Shown here in pieces: positions 23,117-33,689 of a stretch of 64,000 nucleotides of DNA. The position numbers and the translations under genes were made by a program. The notes under the pieces are model-generated. The model did not search any database and was not told the origin of the DNA. It saw only the letters and a list, made by a program, of their open reading frames with translations. The DNA lies in NCBI GenBank assembly GCA_036346255.1, contig JAYEVH010000058.1, positions 1 to 64,000 on the forward strand, written 5' to 3'. Positions within the stretch are counted from its first letter, which is position 1. The number at the start of each line of letters is the position of its first letter. Source of the DNA: Ampelocalamus luodianensis. Lineage: Eukaryota; Streptophyta; Magnoliopsida; Poales; Poaceae.

Positions 23117-23728
23117 CCTATAATAAAAAGGTCATAACTTTTGCATACGGAGTCCAATTGGGGTGTTCTTGAACTTGTTTGAAAGATTATTCCAAGGCCC
23201 ACACAATGGGTATGGCCCGAACTTCAGAAGACTTACGGTCGCGCCGCTATGGCCGAAACAATGTGACGGATTTAAGTTAGGTTTTCCTTTTTTGTGTGTT
23301 TTTGGGTCTTTGCCGAATTGGTGTTTGATTCGGCATGTGTAGCCGGCCCTAAGCCGTGTGTGAGTCATGGAGGGCGCCTTAAGTACCCTTGCCCCCTCCA
23401 TTGTATCTATTAGACCAGTTTATGCATAAGAATTGAAACATAGCTATTGCTTGTTCTTTCTAAAACCAGAGTTCATGCGAGGACTTTGAGAGAGGACTAG
23501 GCTATCCATTGGTCTGCTCGCAATTCAAGGTCAAGCCGCTGCTCCACCGAATCGGGACTTGGCGTCGCTGCTCGTGGTCTCGCGACGAACAATTACCCGG
23601 TGTGTTTGGGCGTTATCCAAAGAGTTGAAGGTTCGTGCATTGGCGCGAGTGTTCGGCTAGCGACATCGTCTACTTCGCATCAACTATCCACGGTTCCTCA
23701 CTGAGAAGATCGGGCCTCCCCCGTATCA
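23117..23728 (+). repeat. E0 3' LTR, right part
   Basis: Continues the LTR broken at 7889, directly after the second copy of ATAGG (23112-23116). It carries the long-class promoter part and shared U5, and ends CCTCCCCCGTATCA. Confidence 0.9.
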
Positions 23729-24887
23729 TCTGCCCAAGTCATATTAAGAACCGACGCTTTTGACTATCCAAATTGAGCAATACCGTACAACCAAATGTCC
23801 TAAATGGGAAGGACCTGGCCAAATAATGTACCATGTTCTAGCATTACGCTCATTGGCTGTAGTTGATATGTGTTCCTTTTTGGGGTTGTGGAGACGATGA
23901 TAATTGTCGTCCTTATCTGTCGCGGTTTGCTCCGGAAGATGGTAACAGACATCCATATCCGGGCAGGTTATCCCCCACAACGGTGGGCTCCGGGTCGATG
24001 GTAAATGTTGTTCATTACTTGGGGTTAAGCTCATCGGGCGGGTTGGTGTTAGATTATGATAATCGCTTAGTCGCACGCCCAAAGAAGCTTGTCATAGCCA
24101 ACATTATAAGTTGGTTATCTCGTGTGGGTCAAGCTGTACAACCTCTGTAGAGTATAAAAATATTCGAATAGCTATGTCCACGATCAAGGACGGGAAATGT
24201 GCGTTTTCACCTGGTAGATTTTGGTTTTGGTTTCAAAAGAGTGAATTTTGGGAACCTAGGGGCAATTGGGACTCTCGGGTAGATATTATGGTAGCTAGAG
24301 CCCTATCCTTTGAACCTTGCGGCTAGAGCCATGATACTAGTGGTTGAATATATAATTAGTTTAATTATTGAAACTATTTTTTGTCAATGTGCTTTATGAA
24401 AACTGTTGAAACTTAAAATATTATTTTATGCAAAAGAACCATATAAACCTCATTTGTTAAAACTATGCACATGCATTTTTCCCAAGACTTGTGGAGTACT
24501 TTATGTACTCACATGCTACACTCAAAATAAATCTGAGAAGCCTTCAAAGTTGCTGAGGAGGATTACAACTCTACGCGTGTGGCTACAATGCACACTGAAT
24601 ATTAGGTTGTGAGCCCCCGTCGATTGCCTGTGAGCATATGAATGAGTCAACACTTGGAGTTATCTTCTTCCACTGCAGTTTCTTCGAGTTGTTTATCCTG
24701 AAAGGGCGGTAATTGTAAGCTTCGACCATAAGGTCATTGCTCTTTCGGTTCAATATTGTACAATAGTTTGACATCTGCAAGATATGTATTGATATTCAAT
24801 GATGTAAATGTGTGCTCTAGCTACTGATCTAGAGACTAGTACAAATATATATAGAGGGTTCCGGATTCAAAAATCCGAGTGCTGACA
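23729..24887 (+). repeat. Truncated older LTR (3' part) of another gypsy element
   Basis: The sequence ends ...GTGCTGACA and is followed by a tRNA-Met type primer site. An internal stretch (ATTCGAATAGC, about 24161-24175) resembles the LTR at 58046-62301 (ATTCGAATAGCC near 61500). Its left side is cut by E0, so E0 probably inserted into this LTR; the left half would lie outside the window. Confidence 0.6.
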
Positions 24888-24890
24888 GAG

Positions 24891-24908
24891 TTGGTATCAG
24901 AACCGGGT
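24891..24908 (+). other. Primer binding site after the truncated LTR
   Basis: TTGGTATCAGAACCGGGT four bases after the LTR end, one mismatch from the usual initiator Met tRNA complement. Confidence 0.65.
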
Positions 24909-26552
24909 CGACTATAGGACATGACCTAGTTAGAATGGCCGCTAGTAGGAAAACTTCTATATCTATTTTATAAGAAAAAAAATATTTATATTGTGCTATC
25001 CTCATCTTTCCTCTTTGAAATCCGGGTCCCGACAGCCAAGGGCGAGATGTAGGTTGAGCATGGCACTAGAGGTGCGACGCCAACTGGGTTAGAGCTCGGC
25101 CAAGCGCAAAGGAGCCGAAGGCGTGTTGCAGGCTGTGCCCAAGGATGATGACCCAATGAGTTGAGTAATATGATATTTTTTTATCTGTAGCAAAGAACCG
25201 GCATTCAACTAGTAGATATATAGATACCTGCAGTTTAGTGTGGCCAATATATATATTTTTTATAAATTGATGGTCAAAACCTAAAATATTAACTATGCAG
25301 TCTAGGACGACTTATATTTGAATGGGAGAGAGGATACACTTTTTCCTATTCATATATATCCCAAAACTCTACGTACTATTCAAACTCAGGATTATCAGTC
25401 CTCCACGATATTGAATCACAGCTATCTACAGCATTCATTTTGACCAAATTCCTCAGGACATGTCAGCCAACGAGCCAATATATACATACTTCAGAGGACG
25501 GGTTTGCTCTGCGTGTAGTGAGTGCTACTTGTTGCTAATTCAACGTTGTCGTAGGAGGCCATCACGCTATGATGACTCGTGTTTCCCTCCTGCGACCTGC
25601 ACGTGTTCTACATTTGCTTGTCCCACTTGGGACCATGTGCAACTTTTACGAACGGATTGCTTCCATCGGGAGCTAGCTTTGACGGCGATGCTTCAACACG
25701 CGCGAATGATGTAGTACGTACGTATATTTTCCTAGGCAAAAGGAAACTTGACGACTAGTTCCATGTAGTACTTGCATATCGGTGTTATTTCGCTCTCTCG
25801 CTGGATCGGACTGTAGAGACTGACCTGGGCAACGCACGCGCGTGCCCGGTCGTTTTTCCGTCATACGCATGGGAAAAATTTTCCATTTCCTGGGGTGGAA
25901 CGGGTCCGCCCACGTATGCGACTGTGTCCGCCGTCATTCGGTTGTTGGGTGAGTCGTGTGACCGTGCCGTGGGCAGGATTTTGTGTGTCAAGGAGGGGGT
26001 CCCGAGGTTGGTTTGCCACAAAAGTGCGTAGATCGGGCAGGGCCACGTGCGGATGCGGCCCCTCGTGTGGTGTGGTGTGCTGTGGCGGGCAAGGCGGCAA
26101 AATCGTGGGAGGGAGCCATGCGGCACCTGCGGTCTGTGAGATGGATTTTCTGATGACAACGTTGTTTCTTGCTTGGGCTCCGCGTCCGTCGAAATAAAAG
26201 TTCATGCGTAAGGAGAATAAGGAAGAGAGTTGTCGACATCGAGTTGTTGATTTTACAAAATAAATATTAAAAAATTACAAAGAGTTCTTAAGAGAGAATG
26301 AGATTGATCTTTATTGCAGTGAACTCGATCTTTACAGAGAGTGTCTTAAGTAAGACGACAGGCTAGCCATAATTACACTTGGTGTATTGACTATACCAAT
26401 GCTCCATATGTTCTTCGGATCAATACGTCTTCTGTTGGTTTTGGATCAGATCTCCTTTTCTGCTATTTGTATTTTCCTTTAAATAACTGACGAAGTACTG
26501 GCAATTGCTTGTGGAAGAGACGTCCTTTGGAAGTATCACATCTGGGCAGAGA
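24909..26552. other. Unassigned intergenic or decayed repeat sequence
   Basis: No recognisable protein domain, RNA gene or clear terminal repeat. A second stretch resembling the preceding LTR end (AATCCGGGTCCCGACAG, about 25019-25035) hints at further LTR debris. Open frames between 25780 and 26240 overlap on both strands in GC-rich DNA and show no family signature. Confidence 0.45.
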
Positions 26553-26647
26553 TGTTAGAGATATATGTATAGTGTGTTATTCCCCATTGTTATAATGGGT
26601 TATTTGCATATTCACCATACTTTAATATACTGGCCCTTTGACCCCCT
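26553..26647 (+). repeat. Copia 5' LTR, first part
   Basis: Matches the first 95 or so bases of the 3' LTR (TGTTAGAG...GGCCCTTTG). A remnant similar to the LTR end (AGTTGCGATCTATTCTCA, about 27485-27502) follows the insertion, then a degenerate primer site ending GGGAGCC. Confidence 0.8.
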
Positions 26648-27478
26648 TGATGGAGGCGGGGTGCCCGATCTTTTGATAAGATTGATAACTATCGATATTG
26701 GTGGAGATGACTCACGATCCAACTACAACCGTACGACGACGCTTGCGCCTTAGCAATCGTTGAACCAACTCCGAGATGTTATTGACCGTGCTAGAAGTGC
26801 GATCAACCTGAACACGAGGTTCAATTCCTACGAGCAATCGAATAACTAGCAAGAATAAAATATAGGCAATCTGATATTGCAAATAAGAATGTAGCATAGA
26901 TGGTATTGAAAATCAAAGGTGGGATCTCGAAGGCTGTCTTGACAGGTGGTCGTCCAACACAACTAAAGAATAGAAGTTTGCACAATGGCTAAACCTAAAC
27001 TCAACGAAATCTGAGTTCTAACCAGGGGAACGATGGCTCCTATATGGGAAGACGACCAGGGGTGGCAGCCAGGGAAGTGGACGCACGCCCCTAGGGTTAC
27101 AAGGTCCATGGGCCCAAGAGGAGGTGGCGTAGCACCCTTTTTGACTCGGACAAAAAATAGACGTGGATTGTTTTGTTTATTGTGGCCGGCTCGGTTGGAA
27201 TATAAAGCTGAGGTTGGATCCATTAGAAAGTAGACTTGATAAGCTTTTAATGAAGTCCAAGAACGTTCCAAACGAAGTCCGTATGAAGAAGTTACGGCCG
27301 TTTGAACTTAGTGCTGTCGCAGTAGTCCGAACTCGAATCCAGAACGAGTCCAACTCGAACTCTTGCTTGGTTCGGACCCAAAGTGACGTGATGACGTCCA
27401 TTATACCTCCTATGCTTGTCCATGACTCCACATACCTCTCCTTGGTCCTTTCTCATGTTCCTAAGCACAATTAAATCA
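26648..27478. mobile_element. Solo LTR inside the copia 5' LTR (about 831 bp)
   Basis: Begins TGATGGAGGCGGGG and ends TTAAATCA; the flanking copia LTR is interrupted at this point. Internal stretches resemble the solo LTR at 28231 (GCAATCTGATATTGCAAATA versus GCAATCTGAAATTGCAAATA). No clear target duplication is visible (CCCCT versus CTTAC), so the right boundary is approximate. Confidence 0.65.
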
Positions 27479-27784
27479 CTTACATTAGTTGCGATCTATT
27501 CTCAATAATATATTCCGGGAGCCACCGCCGTCACTGCGCCTCGTCTTCCACGGCGTCGTTTTCCTCGGCGTCGCCTCGTCTTTGCTGGTCTTCCTCGACC
27601 ATCGCCGGAGCTACCGGTTGTTGCCGTTCGTCGACGCCGCCATTGCCGCTCGCCGGGCCGGGCGTGATCACCGGCCCACCACGCTCACAGAGTAATGTGG
27701 GGAACCCTAGTTCCCCCGTGCTCTTTTGGGCCGAGCAACTGTTTCGGCTGATTTAAGTCAGTCTGCCCAATAAAAAAAAGTGCA

Positions 27785-29480
27785 ATGTCGTCGGGCACCG
27801 TTTCCCTCCCTCGCTACCCGGTGATCTTCGATGGTGTTAATTACACCGACTTCGTGTCTCACATGCGCATCCACATGTGTGGTCTTCGTCTCTAGGGCGT
27901 CCTCTTTGGCGATATCACCTATCCGCCTTGCCCTACTCCTCCGACGGAGCCTATGCCTGCCGTGCTGCCCCCGACAGCCAACAAGGCTGCTGCTGAGGCC
28001 GCTCGCCTTGCTGATGATGAGGCTACCTCTACATACTAGGAGGCTCTGGATTCCTACAAGGATCGACTGACCGCCTACACTCAGTGGTACGACGACGACG
28101 CTCGGGCTACTGCTGTCTTCATCGCCAATGTCTAGCCTCAGTTCTCTTCTGAGGTTGTGGGACTCCCTTCGGCATTCCAGATGTGGACTCACCTTTGTCA
28201 GCGCTACGAGCCCTTTGGTGATGCCCTGTATGATGAACCCGAAGGTCCTGATTTTTGGTCCGATCTTTCGATGAGAAGATACGTTCGGTAGTAGTCGCTC
28301 AACTTTCACGATCCCGGCTACGAACACGCAAGGCCCAAAACCACGTAATCGCTGAACTGCTCGACAAGTCATTATCAACCGTGAACGAATACCCGGTTGA
28401 CCTGATCACGAAGATCGATTCCTACATACACCGAAGAAGCACGCAAGAACAAAGTAAATAAGCAATCTGAAATTGCAAATAGGAAGTGAATGTATTGATA
28501 GGTGGGGTTCCGAAGAACAATGTCGCTGTTGATCTCGCCAACCAAGAGAACAAAGTATAAAGTAGCAAAACTAAACTTTAATCAACAAAACCCCCGGAAC
28601 AAAAGGGGCGGCGGCCATTATCTATAGTGAATAGTTCCATGTGAACAGTACCCAAAACCCTAGGGGCAGTGGTACTGTTCACACATGAATAGTGCCATAT
28701 GAAGAGTACCCCAAAACCCTAGGGGCAGCTATGTGGGCCATATGGCCCCAATGTGGCCAAATCAGCCCATTTGTTACATAACCTATGGGCCAACAATTGG
28801 TGACGCAGCACCATGGCATGTAGACGTAGCCCGACAAGTATGAGTAGAAGCAGTAGATGTAGTAGCCCGGCATATATGCGTAGAAGTAGCTCGGTCCAAC
28901 TGAAAAATATGGCAATGCAGTCGTCGAAAGTCCAATCGAAGAAGATGTGGATGCAGTGCAGCGAGTCGAAGCAGTTGATGCATCCTTAGGGTTGATGTCC
29001 TCATCACTATACCTGTCCGTTGTCCGCCAGGAGTACTCTCTTCAGTAGGGTGATGCTACTGTTGACGCTTTACGCCCGAGTTTCACCGCTCGCGCCGCCA
29101 GACTCTCCGCATCGCCGCTATCACTCCCGCCCATTCGCCGGGCCGCATGCGACTGGAGTTTCACTGGTCCACGAGTTCCTTACTCGCTTCATCCTCGAAG
29201 TTCGGCGCAGGCGTGCCCAACACCTTGCACGTCACCCTCGTGTCACTCTCGTAGAGGCTCTTACCGAGATACACGTGGAGGAGACTCGCCTAAGTGGTGC
29301 CGGGTCGATGCCACCTCCGCGTTCTTGCCACTGCTCACCGCTACATCGATCACTCAACGCTCAAAGACATCGCTTCCTCCACGGCTACCACAGGTGGTGG
29401 TGGCCGCCTCCATCTGGCGGTGGCCGTCCTCACTGCTCCTACTACGACAAGGTCGGCCACATTAAGTCCCAGTGTTATAA
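27785..29480 (+). pseudogene. Copia gag with four in-frame TAG stops, split by a solo LTR
   Basis: From ATG 27785 the frame reads a copia Gag of the UBN2 type (YPVIFDGVNYTDFVSHMRIHM, then YTQWYDDDARATAVFIANV, LPSAFQMWTHLCQRYEPFGD). TAG stops lie at 27893, 28037, 28133 and, after the insertion, 29046; each sits where Gln or Trp is expected. The solo LTR 28231-29006 interrupts it after GDAL, and coding resumes with YLSVVRQEYSLQ at 29009. A frameshift follows. The zinc knuckle near 29433-29475 reads C-SYYDKVGHIKSQC, with the second Cys changed to Tyr. Confidence 0.88.
28231..29006. mobile_element. Solo LTR inside copia gag (776 bp)
   Basis: It runs TGATGAACCC... to ...GTCCTCATCA, with TGATGA/TCATCA inverted tips. 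Flanks CTGTA (28226-28230) and CTATA (29007-29011) fit a 5-bp target duplication with one change, and the gag frame reads across precisely (GDALY-LSVV). Related to the LTR at 26648-27478; no internal region remains. Confidence 0.85.
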
Positions 29481-29689
29481 GAAGCAGCGACATCTTTCAC
29501 GCCATTCTTTTACTAGCACTAGCACTGGTGCTTCTACATCGACGTCTACATCGACTCCTTCAGCGGTTTCTCTCACTGAGCAGGAGATACCCAGACTTCA
29601 ACGCCTGCTTGCCGCTTGTGTTCTCCTCGGCGTGTTCTACAGTTCTCGCATCGACTCTTCGCACCGCGAAACCACCCCCTACACAGTCA

Positions 29690-32600
29690 GGTACCTCCCC
29701 GTGGATTCTTGATTCTGGGGCATCCTTTCACATGACTTCTGATTCTTCTACTCTGTCTTTCATTACACCTCTTGATTCTCCTGTTAGTGTTCTTACTACT
29801 GATGGTACATCTCTTTCTGTTTCTGGTTGAGGACCTCTTAGCAACTCGTCTTTTCATGTTCCCTCTGTTGCTCATGTTCCTCGTCTTACCATGCAGCTTC
29901 TTTCTGCTTGGCATATTACTGACTTTGATTGTCGAGTCATTCTCGACTCTGAATCTTGTTGTGTTCAGAACCACCACACGGGAGCTCTGATTAGTTCTGG
30001 CTCTCGGCGTCTTGACTCACAGCGTCTCTGGGAGCTTGACTGACTTCATCTTCCTTCCGCTGCCATCGTCGCCGCTAGTCTCTCCGCTTCTGCTAATCCG
30101 TCTACCAGCTCTTTCCAGCAGTGGCATCACCGTCTTGGTCATCTGTGTGGATCTCGTTTGTCATGGTCTTCTGGGATCTGTAGATTGTCAGAGCTGTTAG
30201 TTAGGTAAATAGATTCAGCTTCCTTATCCTCATAGTGAGTTAGTGTCTCAGCGTCTTTTTGATCTTATTCATTCAGATGTTTAGGGTCCGACTCCTTTTG
30301 TTTCGAAAGAGGGTCATCGATATTATGTCATATTTATAGATGATTTCTCTCGCCATACTTGGATATATTTCATGTCTTCTCGTAGTGAGGCGTTGTCTAT
30401 CTATAAACAATTTGCCACTATGGTCCGCACACAATTCTCCACTCTCATTCATGTCTTTCGTGCTGACTCTATGGGCGAGTACCTCTCTTGTTACCAGTGC
30501 AGCTTCCTTGCTGAGTAGGGCACTCTCACACAGTTCTCTTGTCCTGGTGCTCATGCTCAGAACGGTGTCGCTGAGCGCAAGCATCGTCACCTCCTTGGGA
30601 CGGCTCGTGCACTGATGATTGCCGCCTCTATTCTACCTCACTTTTGGGTCGACGCTGTTTCCACTGCCACCTATCTCGTCAACATCCAACCTTCTTCTGC
30701 TCTTTAGGGTGCGATCCCTGTTGAGCGTTGCTGTAGTCTTCTTCCTGGCTACTCTGCCCTTTGTTTGTTTGGCTGCGTTTGCTACGTTCTCTTTGCCCCT
30801 CGAGAACACACCACACTGACTGCTTAGTCTGTTGAGTGTGTCTTTTTGGGATACAGTGCTGAGCACAAGGGCTATCGGTGTTGGGATCCTGTTGGTCGAC
30901 AGATGCAGATTTCTCAGGATGTGACTTTCGACGAGTCTTGTCCCTTCTACCCACGTCCTACCTCTCCTTCGGCTTCCTCTATGGAATCTCTGTCCTTTTT
31001 GACCTTTCGAAATACACCTATATCTGTCTTGCCCTTGCCCACCCATCCCACTGAGTCTCCACATATTTCTCCTGTGGCCTCTTCGCCGTTGTCGCCGCCT
31101 GTTTCGTCTCCTGCGGCTCCTCAGGCTCCTCCGACTAAAGCACCTTCTTACCCTCTCTTCTACACTCGTCGACCTCATATTGAGGATCTTCCAAATGAGC
31201 CATCTTCTCCTGCTGTTCCATCTTCTCCTGATGCTCCATCTTACCCTGATGGGTCATCTTCTCCTCGCTACGCTCTCCGCGATCGCCAATCGATTCGGCC
31301 CCCTGACCGTTTTGGTTTTGCTGGTGCAGCTATTCATGAGCCTATCTCCTACCAGGATGCTATTACTCACCCTGAGTGGCAGCATACCATGGATAAGGAG
31401 ATTGTTGCCCTCGAGCATACTGGTACTTGGGATCTTGTTCCTTTTCTATCTCACTCTCGTCCCATCACGTGTAAGTGGGTTATAAGATTAAGACTCGCTC
31501 TGATGGCTCTCTTGAGCACTATAAGGCGTGTCTTGTTGCTCGTGGCTTCCAGTAGGAGCATGGTCGTGACTACGACGAGACTTTTGCTCTTGTGACCCAC
31601 ATGACCACTGTCCGTACTTTTCTTTTAGTGGCGTCTTTTCGCGCACTGGTCTATTTCTCAGCTTGATGTCAAGAATGCCTTTCTTAATAGCGAGTTGCGT
31701 GAGGAAGTCTACATACATTCGCCACCTGGGTATTCTGTTCCTGAGGGCATGGTCTGTCGCCTTCGTCGCTCTCTCTATGGCCTTAAGCAAGCCCCTCGTT
31801 CTTGGTTTGAGCGCTTCTCCTCGTGGTCATCGCATCGCTTTTCAGCTAGTGATCATGATCCTGCGCTCTTTGTTCACACTTCGTCTCGTGGTCGGACTCT
31901 TTCTTCTTCTGTATGTTGATGATATGATCATTACCGGAGATGATTCTAAGTACATTGCCTTTGTCAAGGCTCATCTTAGTGAGCAGTTCCTTATGTCGGA
32001 TCTTGGTCCTCTTCATTACTTCATTAGGATTGATGTTACTTACACTCCAGATGGTTTCTTTATGTCCCAAGAGAAGTATATTCAGGATCTTCTTGATCGC
32101 GCCTCTCTCACTGATCAGCGTACTATTGAGACTCCCATGGAGCTCAATGTTCACCCCCTACCATCTGATGGCGAGCCTCTTTCTAATCTGACTCGCTATC
32201 GTCATCTTATTGGGAGTCTTATCTACCTTGCTATTACTCGTCTGGATATCACTTATCGGTCCATATTCGAGTCACTGTCTCGCTCCCACTGTGTCCACTA
32301 CAGCCACCTTCTTCGAGTTCTGCGATACCTTCGTGGGACTATCTCTCGCCGTCTCTTCTTTCCACACTCTAGCTCGTTACAGCTTTAGGCTTATTCGAAT
32401 GCTACTTGGGCCAGCGATCCCTCTGATCGCCGGTCTATCTCTGCTTATTGTGTTTTTCTTGGAGGTTCTCTCATTGCTTGGAAGACGAAGAAACAGACTG
32501 TAGTGTCCCGTTCGAGTGCAGAGGCTAAGTTGCGAGCTATGGTTCTCTTGACAGCAGAGATTACTTGGCTACAGTGGTTGCTTGAGGATTTTGGTGGTTC

Positions 32601-32860
32601 TATCACTACACCAACTCCTCTCTTGTCAAACAGTATAGGTGCTATCAGTATTGCTTGTGATCCTGTGAAGCATGAGCTCACCAAGCATATTGGTGTTGAT
32701 GCTTCCTTCAAGAGGTCTTGTGTGCATGATTAGGTGATTACTCTTCAGTATGTGCCTTTAGAGCTTCAGATAGCGGATTTCTTTACGAAGGCCCAGACTC
32801 GAGCATAGCACGACTTCTACCTCTCCAAACTCAGTATTGTTGACCCACCATGAGTTTGAG
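29690..32860 (+). pseudogene. Copia pol: protease, integrase, RT, RNase H, broken
   Basis: Protease WILDSGASFHM lies at about 29700-29735. The GAG-pre-integrase motif WHHRLGHLCG follows near 30124-30155. Integrase has its three acidic positions: DLIHSDV (30260-30281), RADSMGEY (about 30462-30485) and NGVAERKHRH (about 30560-30590). RT has YVDDMIITGDD (31914-31945) and the block LIGSLIYLAITRLDI (about 32205-32250). RNase H has TVVSRSSAEAKLRAM (about 32500-32540) and ADFFTKAQT (about 32773-32800). In-frame TAG lies at 30282, 30515, 30705, 31553, 32386, 32731 and 32805. Copia pol would cut, integrate and copy the element; this copy is dead. Confidence 0.9.
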
Positions 32861-32865
32861 GGGGG
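32854..32865 (+). other. Copia polypurine tract
   Basis: TTTGAGGGGGG directly before the 3' LTR. Confidence 0.75.
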
Positions 32866-32988
32866 TGTTAGAGATATATGTATAGTGTATTATTGTTATG
32901 AGGGGTTATTTGCATATTCACCACCTGTACTTTGTGTATATATACTGGCCCTTTGGCCCCTTGGTAATACAAGTTGCTATTCCTAACA
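32866..32988 (+). repeat. Copia 3' LTR (123 bp)
   Basis: It begins TGTTAGAGATATATG and ends TTGCTATTCCTAACA, with a 6-bp inverted tip (TGTTAG/CTAACA). Followed by GGAGA, the right target copy. Confidence 0.9.
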
Positions 32989-33559
32989 GGAGAAACATTA
33001 ACAGTTGGTAAAAACCAACTGACCAGCAAATTGATGTTACTAGGAGATAATAACCATATAGTGGTTATTGTCAGTGTCTTAGGGCTGTAAACGTCTTGTG
33101 GTTTAGAGTAAATAAGACACATATTCCATTCATCACATGGAAGGAATATACTTAGAACAGATCCAAGTACCAGTTCAATGCTTCTACGAGCAGTTATCTG
33201 CTCGAGGATAAGGTACAGAACCTCGTTCGACCAGAGTTTGTATAATGTAACCTCTGGAATCCTCACGACTACGGGATCGTTAGCCTTAGGGGTTACGATC
33301 ACGAAGGACGTGTGGTCTTTAATTAAATAAAGTAATATTTAGAGATTTAATCCTCGTCAGCTAGCCCCTCGAACTTTAAATGAATTTGTAGTGTAAACCT
33401 TCTCCGATGAAATCCTATCGGGAAAAACCTCTGTCTTAATGGCACAGATAATGAGGTGATCCGTATTCATTTTAAAGTTGAGAAACCATCTAGAAAACTG
33501 AAGAGTTTTCTGTCCGTTTGGCTTCGGGTGACTCCCCGTTGCAGTTAATGAATTACAAA
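32989..33559. other. No gene seen; possible upstream region of the next gene
   Basis: AT-moderate sequence without a recognisable domain. It lies between the copia element and a TATA box at 33560 and could be LTR or promoter debris of the element whose gene follows. Confidence 0.4.
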
Positions 33560-33566
33560 TATAAAA
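33560..33566 (+). promoter_or_regulatory. Putative TATA box of the Transposase_28-like gene
   Basis: TATAAAA lies 130 bp before the ATG at 33690, followed by a pyrimidine-rich stretch typical of a plant 5' UTR. Confidence 0.45.
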
Positions 33567-33689
33567 TCCCCATTGCGCGTGGCTTTAGGGCTTTTACGAT
33601 CTCATATCTTCTTGAATCCCTTTTCATCTTTCTCGACGAAGAAATTTTCTCCGACCTTCTTTTGTCTTTCTCCGCCCAAGAAATTAGCA

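Larger units (their letters stand above)
1..23728 (+). mobile_element. E0: Ty3/gypsy LTR retrotransposon, 5' end outside window, heavily nested
   Basis: Order on the plus strand is leader, gag, protease, RT, RNase H, integrase, polypurine tract and 3' LTR, the Ty3/gypsy order. The first bases match the leaders of related minus-strand copies, so the 5' LTR lies left of the window. The RT is broken at 3027 and 4628 by two insertions, and the 3' LTR at 7890 by E1; after E1 the LTR resumes at 23117 and ends ...CCCCCGTATCA at 23728. Without inserts the visible part is about 6 kb. The LTR start (TGATGA), the lack of a classical chromodomain and a pol frame entering U3 suggest a CRM-like chromovirus. 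Clade is inference; Ty3/gypsy is sure. Confidence 0.93.
26553..32988 (+). mobile_element. Ty1/copia LTR retrotransposon with two nested solo LTRs
   Basis: Both ends carry TGTTAGAGATATATGTATAG. The 3' LTR is 123 bp; the 5' LTR is split by an insertion. Flanks AGAGA (26548-26552) and GGAGA (32989-32993) fit one 5-bp target duplication with one G-to-A change. Order is gag, zinc knuckle, protease, integrase, RT, RNase H, the Ty1/copia order. Many in-frame TAG codons and frameshifts make it inactive. Without the two inserts it is about 4.8 kb. Confidence 0.93.

Noticed and set aside
25460..26240. Several 60-124 residue open frames
   Set aside because: Mutually overlapping on both strands, Pro/Arg-rich, without a family motif or splice context.
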